A stretch of 36,984 nucleotides of DNA. Origin: Mycobacterium sp. shizuoka-1. Lineage in GTDB: Bacteria > Actinomycetota > Actinomycetes > Mycobacteriales > Mycobacteriaceae. This document shows positions 7,806 through 16,369 of this stretch, one piece after another; positions within the stretch are counted from its first letter, which is position 1, and each line of letters starts with the position of its first letter. The translations under genes were made by a program, and so were the position numbers. The stretch covers positions 55,952 through 92,935 of the forward strand of contig NZ_BEWG01000033.1 of NCBI RefSeq assembly GCF_002723835.1, read 5' to 3'. Under the pieces are notes generated by a model. The model was not told where the DNA came from. It was given only the letters and a program-made list of their open reading frames with translations, and made no database searches.

Positions 7806-8942
7806 TCAATACGATCGGGGTAGCGCCAACGTGTGCTGGGCCACGTAATTCAGGATCATTTCCCGGCTCACCGGCGCGATGCGCAGCAGGCGGGCCAGCC
7901 CCCAGTGCGGCAGTAAGCCGTACTCCGTCGCCAAACCGTTGCCACCGTGCACCTGGATCGCGTGATCGACCGCCTCCACCGCGGCCTCGGCGGCTGCGTA
8001 CTTCGCCATGTTGGACGCTTCCCCGGCCGGCAACCCCTGGTCGAAGAGCCACGCGGCCTTAGCCGTCATCATCGCCGCGAGCTCGACGTTGATCCGCGCG
8101 GTGGCCAACGGATGCGCGATGGCCTGATAGGCGCCGATCGGCGGTCCCCACACCGTCCGACTGCGGGCATAGTCGGCGCCCCGCGCGACGGCGTGCCGCC
8201 CAACCCCCACGCACACCGCGGCCCCGGTGATCCGCTCCGGATTCAAGCCGTCGAAGACTTGGCGGAAACCCTCGTGTTCAGTGCCGATCAGACTCGATGA
8301 CGGCACCCGCACGTTGTCGAAGTGCAGCGTGAACTGCTTCTCCGGAACGCTGATCCCCACCGGAAGGCGGTGTTTGACCAACCCGGCGGTATCGGTGGGC
8401 ACCAGGAACAACGACAACTTCTCCTGTGCCGAACGAGCCACGACAATCAGCGCCTCGGCCTCGTCAACTCCGGAGATGTAGTGCTTGGTGCCGTTGAGCA
8501 GGTAGTCGCCGCCGTCGCGGACCGCCCCGGTAGTGATCTGATGGGTGTTGGAACCCGCATCGGGTTCGGTGATCGCAAAGACAACCTTTGTCTCGCCGGA
8601 TGCCATCCGCGGCAACCACTCTCGCCGTTGCTCGTCGCTGCCGTAGCGGCTCAGGAGCTCACCGGAAATGGCGCTGGAGACCAGCAGCAACAACAGCGGG
8701 CAGCCGCGGGCCGCGGTCTCTTCGCACACGATCGCGAGTTCAGCCATGCCGGCGCCTCCGCCACCGTACTGTTCGGGGAAGTTGATCCCGATGAACCCAT
8801 GGGTACCAAGGTCTTTCCACAGCTCCGTCGTCGGCTCCCCGGCGGTGGCCCGTTGGGCGAAGTAGCCGGGACCGTACCGGTCGGTGATCGCGGCGACCGC
8901 CTTGCGCAGGTCACGGTGTTCTGCGGGTTCGGTGAAGTCCAT
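7806..8942 (-). CDS. Acyl-CoA dehydrogenase (FadE), citronellyl/isovaleryl-type candidate
   Basis: A 378-residue protein from ATG 8942, which overlaps the stop of the AtuA gene as ATGA. A longer frame only reads antisense-like sequence. The FAD-binding signature AITEPDAGSN is at 123-132, and VHGGNGLATEYG lies near 331-342. The usual medium-chain catalytic Glu (in an EGT motif) is replaced by IAPVSREM. A Glu at 236 in GLNPERITG lines up instead with the helix-G base of isovaleryl-CoA dehydrogenase, so it probably desaturates branched acyl-CoAs. In the Pseudomonas terpene pathway the equivalent is AtuD. The operon context supports desaturation before carboxylation. Exact substrate is inferred. 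Confidence 0.93.
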   Translation of the reverse strand: MDFTEPAEHRDLRKAVAAITDRYGPGYFAQRATAGEPTTELWKDLGTHGFIGINFPEQYGGGGAGMAELAIVCEETAARGCPLLLLLVSSAISGELLSRYGSDEQRREWLPRMASGETKVVFAITEPDAGSNTHQITTGAVRDGGDYLLNGTKHYISGVDEAEALIVVARSAQEKLSLFLVPTDTAGLVKHRLPVGISVPEKQFTLHFDNVRVPSSSLIGTEHEGFRQVFDGLNPERITGAAVCVGVGRHAVARGADYARSRTVWGPPIGAYQAIAHPLATARINVELAAMMTAKAAWLFDQGLPAGEASNMAKYAAAEAAVEAVDHAIQVHGGNGLATEYGLLPHWGLARLLRIAPVSREMILNYVAQHTLALPRSY

Positions 8943-10705
8943 CACTGCACCAACTTGTCGGGGATGTCCGTCTGCAAAGCTCGTAGGTACTCGCCAAGTG
9001 CTTTGGCCTGCGGGTCCGGTCGTGTGCAGGAGGCCACGCCCTCGCCGAGGAAGCCGACGATGACGAAGTTGAGCGCACGCAGGTTGGCGAACTCGTAGCG
9101 CAGTACCTGCAGACCCTGGGTTTCGGTGACGAGCTCCCGCAATCGGTCGACGGTCAAATGGGCGCGCAACCACTCCCAGCGCTCGTCGGTGTCGGTCCAT
9201 ACCCCGACATTCGCGTTTCCGCCCTTGTCGCCGGACCTGGCTGCTGTCACGGTGCCGAGTGGCAGTCGGCAGGTCGGGCCGAAATCGATTGGGCCGGTTG
9301 GGGGTGCCGTAACAGACACCTCCGGCCGATACTCCGCGGTTTCGCCGGCCTGCGGAATCGTCTGCCGTGAACCGTCGGCATGTACCACGATGTGCTCGAC
9401 CAATGTCGCCGGGACCAGGGTGGGCCAGTACACGCCGAATTCGCTCGCCGATGTCGGCGGGGTGGTGGTGTGGAAGCCCGGATAGCCGGCGACATAGAGT
9501 TCGACCACTGCGTTGGAGAACGCCCGGTCCACCTTGGTTCTGTCCCGGTCCTTGACCGTCACCCGTAGGTGCGCGGTGGCCTGCGCCATCGTCGTCGGAT
9601 CGGGCTTGTCGTAGCGCAGAAGTTGGACATCGACGTCGTCGAAGGTATCCCTCCCACCGAGTATTTCGAAGAGCTCTGCGACGGCCCAGTCGGCCTTGTC
9701 CTGGATGTCGAGACCGGTCAAGACCATGGTCATGGTGTTGCGGTAGCCGCCGACATAGTTCATCGCCACCTTCAGCGTCGGCGGTGGTGGCGAGCCTGTG
9801 GTGCCGGCGACGAGCACCCGGTCCGGCCCCTGTTGGCTGACGGTCAGAGAGTCGAAGTGGGCCATCACATCCGGGTTCGCATAGCGCGGGGAGGCGACTT
9901 CGTAGAGAAGTTGAGCGGTGACGGTCCCCGGGGATACCACGCCACCGGTTCCGGCAGCTTTGGTGATGACAAAGCTTCCATCACGAGCCAATTCGGCGAT
10001 CGGGGAGCCGGGATAGCGGCGATCGGTGACCTCATGCAGTTGCGAGTAGTTGCCGCCCGTCGCCTGCGGCCCGCATTCGATGATGTGTCCGGCGGCCACC
10101 GCACCCGCAAGGGCGTCGTAGTCGGTGCGCTCCCAACCGTGCCACCATGCTCCGACACCGACGACCAACGCAGCGTCGGTCACTCGACCGGTGATGACGA
10201 CATCGGCGCCCGCGGACAGCGCGGCGGCGATACCCCAGCCGCCGAGATATGCATTCGCCGTAACCGGCTGCACCCCGGCATCGTTGAGAAGCCGACCGGT
10301 GTCGAGGTGGGCAAAGGGCACACCGTCCGCCCGGAACCGGTCAAGGCTGGGCATCAGATCGTCGCCTTCGACGTGTGCCACGCTGAGGGTGACGCCGGAC
10401 CGAGCCACCAGAGCTCGGACGGCCTCGGCCATGCCCGCGGGATTGAGTCCGCCGGCGTTGACGACGACCTTGATACCGCGCTGGGCGCACCCCAGCATGA
10501 CCTGTTCGAATTGGGTGAGGAACGTCCGCGCATAGCCGGTGTTCGGGTCCTTCTGGCGCGCTTTCCACAAGATCAACATGGTGAGTTCGGCGAGATAATC
10601 GCCGGTGATCACATCGATGTCGGCTCGTTCGACCAGATCGCGCATGGCACTGAGCCGGTCGCCGTAGAAGGCCGACACGTTGCCAATCCGGACAGCCCGG
10701 GTCAC
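8942..10705 (-). CDS. Acyclic terpene utilization AtuA family protein (DUF1446)
   Basis: A 587-residue protein from GTG 10705, which overlaps the upstream stop as GTGA; the frame extends further but only as antisense of the neighbour. The N-terminal DUF1446 region begins VRIGNVSAFYGDR and contains DVITGDYLAELTM, NAGGLNPAGMAEAV and ADVVITGRVTDAA. The last about 108 residues form the AtuA-associated C-terminal domain with ARSGDKGGNANVG (about 489-501). AtuA is required for citronellol/geraniol growth in Pseudomonas, but its reaction is not established. In this operon it sits among carboxylase and dehydrogenase genes, the same company as in atuABCDEFGH. Here both domains are in one chain. Confidence 0.92.
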   Translation of the reverse strand: MTRAVRIGNVSAFYGDRLSAMRDLVERADIDVITGDYLAELTMLILWKARQKDPNTGYARTFLTQFEQVMLGCAQRGIKVVVNAGGLNPAGMAEAVRALVARSGVTLSVAHVEGDDLMPSLDRFRADGVPFAHLDTGRLLNDAGVQPVTANAYLGGWGIAAALSAGADVVITGRVTDAALVVGVGAWWHGWERTDYDALAGAVAAGHIIECGPQATGGNYSQLHEVTDRRYPGSPIAELARDGSFVITKAAGTGGVVSPGTVTAQLLYEVASPRYANPDVMAHFDSLTVSQQGPDRVLVAGTTGSPPPPTLKVAMNYVGGYRNTMTMVLTGLDIQDKADWAVAELFEILGGRDTFDDVDVQLLRYDKPDPTTMAQATAHLRVTVKDRDRTKVDRAFSNAVVELYVAGYPGFHTTTPPTSASEFGVYWPTLVPATLVEHIVVHADGSRQTIPQAGETAEYRPEVSVTAPPTGPIDFGPTCRLPLGTVTAARSGDKGGNANVGVWTDTDERWEWLRAHLTVDRLRELVTETQGLQVLRYEFANLRALNFVIVGFLGEGVASCTRPDPQAKALGEYLRALQTDIPDKLVQ

Positions 10706-11487
10706 TTTGTCACCGTTCGTCGGCTGGGTGCGCCTGCGAAGGCTTGGGCAATGTCCAGCCAGTCCGTCGCGATCGGGCCGTCCGCGGTGAGCGCGGTCTC
10801 CGTCCAGTGCCGGCGCTGAGTCACCGTCAGCACGAAATCCTCGGTGGGGCCGTGGATCCGGTTGACCGCGTCGGCCGGACCCCACGCCCACGATTGGCCG
10901 TCGGGTGATTGAAGTTCGACCCGCACCGGTTCGGCAGGGACCTGCCTGCCGTTGAGGTGGTAGGCGAAAGCAAAGGTCGCCACTCCGAGATGGGCGATGC
11001 CGCGCAACCCGGTGCTCGGCGGATGGGCAATGCCGACGGTGTCGTAGATGTCCTGGCCGTGTGCCCACGTCTCCATCAGCCGCGCGGTCGCCGACGACGC
11101 CACACTCATGTCCGGACCGAACCACGGCAGCCTGCGTTTGGGATCGTCGCCTTCGAAGGCGGCGAGCATGCTGGTGCGCGCGTCGACGAACCACTCCAAG
11201 ATCCGCTCGGGGGTCAGGACGCGGTGCTCGGCGGCGATCCGGTCGGGGAAATCCATACCGCCGGCCATCAGCTCGTCGGCGTGGGTTCGGAACGCGATCG
11301 GATCCGCCAGGGCCTGGTGAGTCGCGTCATCGAAATAGGCCAGGTGCGACATCTGATCCTGGATGCTCCACCCCGCCGCGGGGGTGGGAAGTTGCCAGTC
11401 GTCGACGTCGAGGTCGCTGAGCACAGAGACGAGATGATCGGTCTCCCCTCGTAGGTCGGCCAGCAGGCCGGGGTAGTCCAGACTCAT
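10702..11487 (-). CDS. TIGR03084 family metal-binding protein (mycothiol maleylpyruvate isomerase-like)
   Basis: A 261-residue protein; ATG 11487 is chosen with AGGA about nine bases upstream, over a GTG at 11490 and a weaker GTG at 11526. The N-terminal half is a DinB/MDMPI four-helix bundle with likely metal ligands His48 (QMSHLAYFDD), Glu139 and His143 (METWAHGQDIYD), matching the His-Glu-His set of mycothiol-dependent maleylpyruvate isomerase. The rest belongs to the TIGR03084 extension seen in actinobacteria. It may use mycothiol to isomerise or detoxify a pathway intermediate; that is inference. It is 19 bases after the biotin carboxylase gene and overlaps the AtuA gene by four bases. 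Confidence 0.9.
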   Translation of the reverse strand: MSLDYPGLLADLRGETDHLVSVLSDLDVDDWQLPTPAAGWSIQDQMSHLAYFDDATHQALADPIAFRTHADELMAGGMDFPDRIAAEHRVLTPERILEWFVDARTSMLAAFEGDDPKRRLPWFGPDMSVASSATARLMETWAHGQDIYDTVGIAHPPSTGLRGIAHLGVATFAFAYHLNGRQVPAEPVRVELQSPDGQSWAWGPADAVNRIHGPTEDFVLTVTQRRHWTETALTADGPIATDWLDIAQAFAGAPSRRTVTK

Positions 11488-11506
11488 CACCGTGTCCTTC
11501 GGATCG

Positions 11507-13504
11507 TCATGCCGGCTCGTCCGCACTGACCACAGCCAGCACCTGGCCGGATTCGACCTGATCCCCGGCCGTCACCGAGATCGTGGCCACCACCCCGTCG
11601 GCAGGGGCCCGGATGGTGTGTTCCATCTTCATCGCCTCGAGTACGACGATGGGCGTGCCGGCCTGAACTCGGCTGCCCTGGATGACTTCGATGCGCACCA
11701 CCGCGCCCGGCATCGGGGCCACCAGAGATCCGGTCTCGTTGAGCGACGTCGGATCTGGGAATCGTTCGACCTCGCGCAGGCCCGTCGAGCCCAGCGCGCT
11801 GTCCACGTAGTGGTCCAGCCCGTGCCGCATCACCCTGTATAGGCGACGAACGCCGTCGATTTCGGCATCAACCAGATCGGGTGAGGCGTTGACCAAGCGC
11901 ACCGAAAGTTCTTGACCCACCACCGAGGCCGTGAGCACGTTGCGGTCGAATCGGTAGGCGACGTCCAACGTCTCGCCATTGACAAGGAATGCCACCCGCT
12001 GGTCAGCGCTGGGCAGCGTGCGCCAGCCGGAGGGCAGCCCGGGCAACACCTTCGTGGTGCCACGGCGTTGCGCCTGGTCGGCCAAGGCGGCTATCAGAGC
12101 ATGGATCATGGGGGCGTTCACGTCGGACGTCGTCGTCATCAGTGCCGCTGGGTCGTGACGGTCCAGATAGCCGGTATCGATGGCGCCGGAGAGAAATTCA
12201 GGCTCCCGCAGGATCGCGATCAGCAGATCCCGATTGGTGGCCACCCCATGGACTCGCGTATCGGTCAACGCCCGCGCGACCCGCGCGCAGGCCTCCTCGC
12301 GAGTCGCGCCGTAGCCGATGACCTTGGCCAGCATCGGATCGTAAAACGTGCTGATCACCGATCCGGACTCGAATCCGGCGTCCACCCGGATGCCCGGCAG
12401 CTCGGGGAATTCCAGCGCGGTGAGCGGTCCCGCGACCGGAATGAACCCGGCTGCAACATCTTCGGCGTACAGCCGAACCTCGACTGCGTGGCCGGTCGCG
12501 GAGGCGGTCCGCATTTCCGGCGGCAGTGGCTGCCCGGCGGCCACCTGAAGCTGGGCGCGTACCAGGTCGATACCGGTGACCATCTCGGTGACCGGATGCT
12601 CGACCTGTAGTCGGGTGTTGACCTCGAGAAAGTAAAACGACCCGTCGGGTGCCATCACGAACTCGACGGTGCCCGCGCCCTGGTAGGCCAGCGCTTCGCC
12701 GGCTGCGACAGCCGCCCGGCCGAGTTCCTCCCGCAACGCCGGGTCGACGGCGGTCGAGGGCGCCTCTTCGATGATTTTCTGATAGCGCCGCTGGATTGAG
12801 CATTCCCGCTCGCCGAGGTGAACGGCCGTGCCCTGGCTGTCGCCGAAGATCTGCACCTCGATGTGGCGGGGGGATTCCACGAACTTCTCCAGGAACACGG
12901 TGCCGTCGCCGAACGCCGATGCCGCCTCTCGGCGTGCACTCTGCACCGCTTCGATCAGGGACGCGGCGTCGGTGACGATGCGCATGCCACGCCCGCCGCC
13001 GCCGAACGCGGCTTTGACCAGGATGGGGTAACCGATGCCGTCGGCCGCAGTGCCCAGCGCATCGGCATCGATGTCGACGCCGCTTTCCACGGTGGACCCA
13101 GGCAGCACCGGCACGCCGGCCGCCGCCATCAGTTCCTTGGCCGCGATCTTGGATCCCATCGCGGTGATCGCCGCCGGGCTGGGTCCGACGAACGCCACGC
13201 CGGCATCCGCACACGCGGCGGCGAAATCTGCGTTCTCCGAAAGGAAGCCGTAGCCGGGATGGACGGCCTGGGCTCCGGTGCGCGCCACCGCCGCAAGTAT
13301 CAGATCGGCGCGCAGGTAGGTATCGGCGGGTGCGGTGCCGGGCAGATGTACCGACTCGTCGGCCAGTCGGACATACGGGGCGTCCCGGTCGGCGTCGGAG
13401 AAGACAGCGACGGTGGCGATGTCCATCTCGCGGGCGGTACGGATGATCCGTGCGGCGATCTCGCCACGGTTTGCGATGAGCAGCTTGGTGAACACGGTCC
13501 TCAC
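11507..13504 (-). CDS. Acyl-CoA carboxylase alpha subunit (biotin carboxylase plus BCCP), MCC/GCC type
   Basis: A 665-residue fused biotin carboxylase and carrier protein. The biotin carboxylase domain starts KLLIANRGEIAARI; its ATP-grasp Gly loop GGGGRGM is at 168-174, followed by ECSIQRRYQK (234-243) and EVNTRLQVEHP (294-304). The C-terminal biotinyl domain has EAMKM with the biotin acceptor Lys626. The length and layout fit methylcrotonyl-CoA or geranyl-CoA carboxylase alpha (LiuD/AtuF), although actinobacterial propionyl-type alphas look similar. It carries CO2 on biotin to the beta subunit encoded immediately upstream. GTG 13504 overlaps the beta-subunit stop as GTGA; a GTG at 13495 is a possible later start. 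Confidence 0.95.
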   Translation of the reverse strand: MRTVFTKLLIANRGEIAARIIRTAREMDIATVAVFSDADRDAPYVRLADESVHLPGTAPADTYLRADLILAAVARTGAQAVHPGYGFLSENADFAAACADAGVAFVGPSPAAITAMGSKIAAKELMAAAGVPVLPGSTVESGVDIDADALGTAADGIGYPILVKAAFGGGGRGMRIVTDAASLIEAVQSARREAASAFGDGTVFLEKFVESPRHIEVQIFGDSQGTAVHLGERECSIQRRYQKIIEEAPSTAVDPALREELGRAAVAAGEALAYQGAGTVEFVMAPDGSFYFLEVNTRLQVEHPVTEMVTGIDLVRAQLQVAAGQPLPPEMRTASATGHAVEVRLYAEDVAAGFIPVAGPLTALEFPELPGIRVDAGFESGSVISTFYDPMLAKVIGYGATREEACARVARALTDTRVHGVATNRDLLIAILREPEFLSGAIDTGYLDRHDPAALMTTTSDVNAPMIHALIAALADQAQRRGTTKVLPGLPSGWRTLPSADQRVAFLVNGETLDVAYRFDRNVLTASVVGQELSVRLVNASPDLVDAEIDGVRRLYRVMRHGLDHYVDSALGSTGLREVERFPDPTSLNETGSLVAPMPGAVVRIEVIQGSRVQAGTPIVVLEAMKMEHTIRAPADGVVATISVTAGDQVESGQVLAVVSADEPA

Positions 13505-15099
13505 ATCCTGAATACGCCGAAACCGCGGCGCCCCTCGATGACATTGGAATGAGCGGCCGACAACGCCATGCCGAGCACCGATCGGGTGTCACGGGGATCG
13601 ATCACGCCGTCGTCGTAGATCCGGGCCGATACGTAGAAGGCGTGTGATTCCCGTTCGATCTGTGCCTCGATCTCGGCGGTGCGCCGGGCGTCGGCGTTCT
13701 CATCGAAGTCGCGGCCGGCGGCCGCGGCGGCCGCCTTGCCCACGATCGACAGGACGCCCGCGAGCTGCTGAGCACCCATGACCGCGAGCTTGGCGTTGGG
13801 CCAGCTGAACATGAATCGCGGATCGTAGGCGCGGCCCGACATGCCGTAGTTGCCCGCGCCGAACGAACCGCCCATGTTGACGGTGATGTGCGGGACGGTG
13901 CTGTTGGTGACGGCGTTGATCATCTTGGCGCCATCCTTGATGATCCCGCCCTGCTCGTATTCGGTGCCGACCATGTAGCCGGTGACATTCTGCAGAAAGA
14001 TCAGCGGGGTGTCGGTTTGGTTGGCCAGCAGGATGAATTCCGTTGCTTTCTTGGACTCTTCGGAGAACAACACACCGCGGGTGTTAGCCAGGATGCCCAC
14101 GCCGAAGCCGTGGATGGAGGCCCAACCGGTGGCGATGCTGGTGCCCCACCGCGGCTTGTATTCGGAGAAACGCGAGCCGTCGACGATCCGGGCGATCACC
14201 TCACGCGGATCAAACGGCATCTTGGGGTCGCCGGAAGCGATTCCCAGCAGTTCCTCGCAGTCGTAGAGCGGATCGTCGGAGGGAAGGGTCGGGCCGGGTC
14301 CGTGTTTGCGCCAGTTCAAATGGGTCACGATGTCTCGTCCGATGCGGATGGCGTCGACTTCGTCTACGGCAAAGTAGTCGCCGAGCCCGGAGACTCTGGT
14401 GTGCATGTCGGCGCCGCCGAGGGCCTCGTCATCGGCGTCTTCGCCGGTCGCCATCTTCACCAGCGGAGGACCGCCGAGAAAGACTTTGGCCTGCTGGTCG
14501 ACCAGCACCGCGTAGTCACACATGCCCGGCACGTATGCGCCACCGGCGGTGGAGTTGCCGAACACCAGGGCGACACTGGGGATCCCCATCGCCGACAACT
14601 CGGTCAATTCGTGAAAGATCCGGCCCGCAGGAACGAACAACTCGGCCTGAGTCGGCAGATCGGCACCGCCCGACTCGACGAGATAGACCACCGGCAGCCG
14701 GTTGACTCGGGCTATCTCCAGCGCACGCAGGTTCTTTCGAAGCGTGTACGGGTTCATCGTGCCGCCCCGGACGGTGGGGTCGTGAGCGATGACCATGCAT
14801 TCGGTGCCCGACACCACGCCGATTCCGGTGACGATCGCGGCGCCGACGTTGAATTCGGTACCCCAGGCGGCGAGTGCGGACAGTTCCATGAACGGAGCGT
14901 CGCGGTCGATGAGAAGTTCGATGCGTTCCCGGACCAACAGGCGGCCGCGATCGTGATGCCGCTGGACGTACCGAGCGCCGCCGCCGGCGGCCACGAGTTC
15001 AAGCTGTTCGTTGAGGGCGGCGACGGCTGCCCGCTGCACATCCAGGTTGGCCAGGTAGCTGGCTGAGGAGGTGTCGATTTCCGTGCGTAGAGCCGGCAT
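13501..15099 (-). CDS. Acyl-CoA carboxylase beta subunit (carboxyltransferase), MCC/GCC type
   Basis: A 532-residue carboxyltransferase with both crotonase-like halves. The N-terminal half contains ARYVQRHHDRGRLLVRERI, VESGGADLPTQ and GNSTAGGAYVPGM. The middle has GGADMHTRVSGLGDYFA, typical of methylcrotonyl/geranyl-CoA carboxylase rather than propionyl-CoA carboxylase. The C-terminal half has NVTGYMVGTEYEQGGIIKDG and GGSFGAGNYGM. It transfers CO2 from biotin to the gamma-methyl carbon of a beta-methyl-enoyl-CoA. It is the first gene of the operon; ATG 15099 follows an AAGGGA, with 168 bases of upstream region. Whether it prefers methylcrotonyl-CoA (leucine) or a longer terpenoid such as geranyl-CoA cannot be read without alignment; the AtuA neighbour favours the latter. 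Confidence 0.94.
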   Translation of the reverse strand: MPALRTEIDTSSASYLANLDVQRAAVAALNEQLELVAAGGGARYVQRHHDRGRLLVRERIELLIDRDAPFMELSALAAWGTEFNVGAAIVTGIGVVSGTECMVIAHDPTVRGGTMNPYTLRKNLRALEIARVNRLPVVYLVESGGADLPTQAELFVPAGRIFHELTELSAMGIPSVALVFGNSTAGGAYVPGMCDYAVLVDQQAKVFLGGPPLVKMATGEDADDEALGGADMHTRVSGLGDYFAVDEVDAIRIGRDIVTHLNWRKHGPGPTLPSDDPLYDCEELLGIASGDPKMPFDPREVIARIVDGSRFSEYKPRWGTSIATGWASIHGFGVGILANTRGVLFSEESKKATEFILLANQTDTPLIFLQNVTGYMVGTEYEQGGIIKDGAKMINAVTNSTVPHITVNMGGSFGAGNYGMSGRAYDPRFMFSWPNAKLAVMGAQQLAGVLSIVGKAAAAAAGRDFDENADARRTAEIEAQIERESHAFYVSARIYDDGVIDPRDTRSVLGMALSAAHSNVIEGRRGFGVFRM

Positions 15100-15202
15100 C
15101 AGAATCCCTTGTCGCGGCGGCAGCGCAGATGCGGCCGCACCCGGATAGTGAACGATGAAACACTAAATGAGAAGGCGGAGAATGGAAATGGAATGCCGAT
15201 AG

Positions 15203-15225
15203 TCACCTCTATCTGGTGATATAGA
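15203..15225. promoter_or_regulatory. Overlapping inverted repeats upstream of the carboxylase operon
   Basis: TCACC-N7-GGTGA spans 15203-15219 and TCTAT-N8-ATAGA spans 15208-15225. Together they make an operator-like element about 105-125 bases upstream of ATG 15099. The only gene nearby that ends here is the nitronate-monooxygenase-like gene (stop at 15268). A TetR or GntR-like repressor site is plausible; no binding protein can be assigned. The rest of the 168-base gap shows no clear feature. Confidence 0.4.
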
Positions 15226-15267
15226 CGATCCGCTAGGGGTAGACCTCTGTGTCGGCAGGCGGTCAAG

Positions 15268-16191
15268 CTAGCGGTCCATCACTAGCTGCATGAGGTCGCG
15301 GCGGGCGGCGCCGTACTGATCGACGAGCGTCGCGATCAGGGCGGCGGTCGAGGTCACCGCCGAGACTCCCGAGACGCTGTGGCCGGCGCTCCAGGCGGTC
15401 CGATTGGACAGCAGTCGATCTTGGTCGAAGCCCCCGCTCTGCTCGGTCGACTGCTCGGCCGCGTCCAGCCAGCACGTGAGCAGGCTTGCGGGAATGCCGC
15501 CGACCCGGGCAGACAACCGCACGTCATCAAGGGTCGATGTGACCAACGCCTGCCGATAGCCGGGCTCTGCCCGGCTCTCGTGCGTCGCGATGAATCGGGT
15601 ACCCAGATAAGCCAGGTCCGCGCCGAGGACCTCGGCCGCCAAGATCGACCTGCCATCGGTGATACCGCCGGCGAGCACGACGGGTCCCGAGTAGAACGCG
15701 CGGACCGCACGGACGAACGCAAGCGGGTTTGTCCATCCGGTTTGGCCGCCCGCGCCGGCGGTCAACAACACCAGACCGTCGACCCCGGCGCTCAGCGAGC
15801 GGTGGGCGTGTTCCAGGGTTGCCACATCGGCATACACCTGCGCTCCGGCTTCGTGCAGTGGGGCGACGACTGCCTCTGGTGATCCGACGCTGGTGATGAC
15901 GAGTTCGACCCCGTGGCGCTGCAGGCAGCCCAGGTCTGTGGCCAATCGGCGGTTGCTGCGGTGAACCACCAGGTTCGCGGCTATCGGCGCGGACGCCGGG
16001 GTGAGCTGCCCGGCGATCTCGGTCAGCCAGTCGTCCAGTTCGCCGGGACTGTGGGCGTTGTGCGTGGGGAATGCGCCGATCACGCCTGCCGAACACGCCG
16101 CGATGACCAGCTCCGGACCCGAGACGGCGGTCATGGGAGCGGCGATCGCAGGCAGCGCGAGCCGGTCTCGCCACGGTGGTGGGATGGGCAT
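15268..16191 (-). CDS. Nitronate monooxygenase / 2-nitropropane dioxygenase-fold flavoprotein, catalytic His replaced
   Basis: A 307-residue FMN TIM-barrel protein. Family features are LPAIAAPMTAVSGPELV at the start, the flavin-binding VVLAGGITDGRSILAAEVLGA (around 171-191) and YLGTRFIATHES. In nitronate monooxygenases the catalytic His lies in an AGGH[RT]G motif; here the equivalent reads AGAGGQTG with Gln150. True nitronate oxidation by the usual mechanism is therefore unlikely. A related fold in cholesterol catabolism (IpdC) acts as a CoA-thioester reductase, so an enoyl- or oxo-CoA reductase role is possible; this is inference. It is divergent from the LuxR pair and ends 168 bases before the carboxylase operon. 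Confidence 0.85.
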   Translation of the reverse strand: MPIPPPWRDRLALPAIAAPMTAVSGPELVIAACSAGVIGAFPTHNAHSPGELDDWLTEIAGQLTPASAPIAANLVVHRSNRRLATDLGCLQRHGVELVITSVGSPEAVVAPLHEAGAQVYADVATLEHAHRSLSAGVDGLVLLTAGAGGQTGWTNPLAFVRAVRAFYSGPVVLAGGITDGRSILAAEVLGADLAYLGTRFIATHESRAEPGYRQALVTSTLDDVRLSARVGGIPASLLTCWLDAAEQSTEQSGGFDQDRLLSNRTAWSAGHSVSGVSAVTSTAALIATLVDQYGAARRDLMQLVMDR

Positions 16192-16216
16192 TGACCAACC
16201 TTGAATCGAACGAGGC

Positions 16217-16242
16217 AGTTAGTGAATCAAGAATAACTAATT
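16217..16242. promoter_or_regulatory. Inverted repeat over the likely promoter of the NMO-like gene
   Basis: Arms AGTTAGT (16217-16223) and ACTAATT (16236-16242) pair with one mismatch around a 12-base spacer. On the minus strand a TTGACA (16260-16255) is followed 19 bases later by TATTCT, a possible -35/-10 pair, and the repeat overlaps the -10. This is consistent with an operator 26-51 bases upstream of ATG 16191. Confidence 0.4.
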
Positions 16243-16327
16243 GGTGGTCGCTCCTGTCAACTGGCATCGTCCGCCTGATGCGCTGAGCGTGCAGTTCAAC
16301 AGCATGTCGAGGCGCGCTCAAGGCTGG

Positions 16328-16369
16328 TTGACAAAGTGATACAGGTCACGAATGATAGGGCAACTAGTT
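16328..16369 (+). promoter_or_regulatory. Sigma-A-like promoter and AACTAGTT palindrome before the LuxR pair
   Basis: TTGACA at 16328-16333 is followed after 17 bases by AATGAT (16351-16356), a fair -35 and a weak -10. A perfect eight-base palindrome AACTAGTT (16362-16369) falls at the expected transcription start, a good place for an operator. It has the AACnnGTT core seen in KstR sites but not the flanking T and A. Confidence 0.4.

Noticed and set aside
8942..11194. Longer version (750 residues) of the AtuA protein
   Set aside because: Residues before GTG 10705 are Arg-rich antisense-like sequence lying over the TIGR03084 gene; the GTGA overlap marks the true start.
16362..16369. KstR (cholesterol repressor) binding site
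   Set aside because: The AACnnGTT core is present, but the flanking T and A of the TnnAACnnGTTnnA consensus are G and C, so I report it only as a palindrome.
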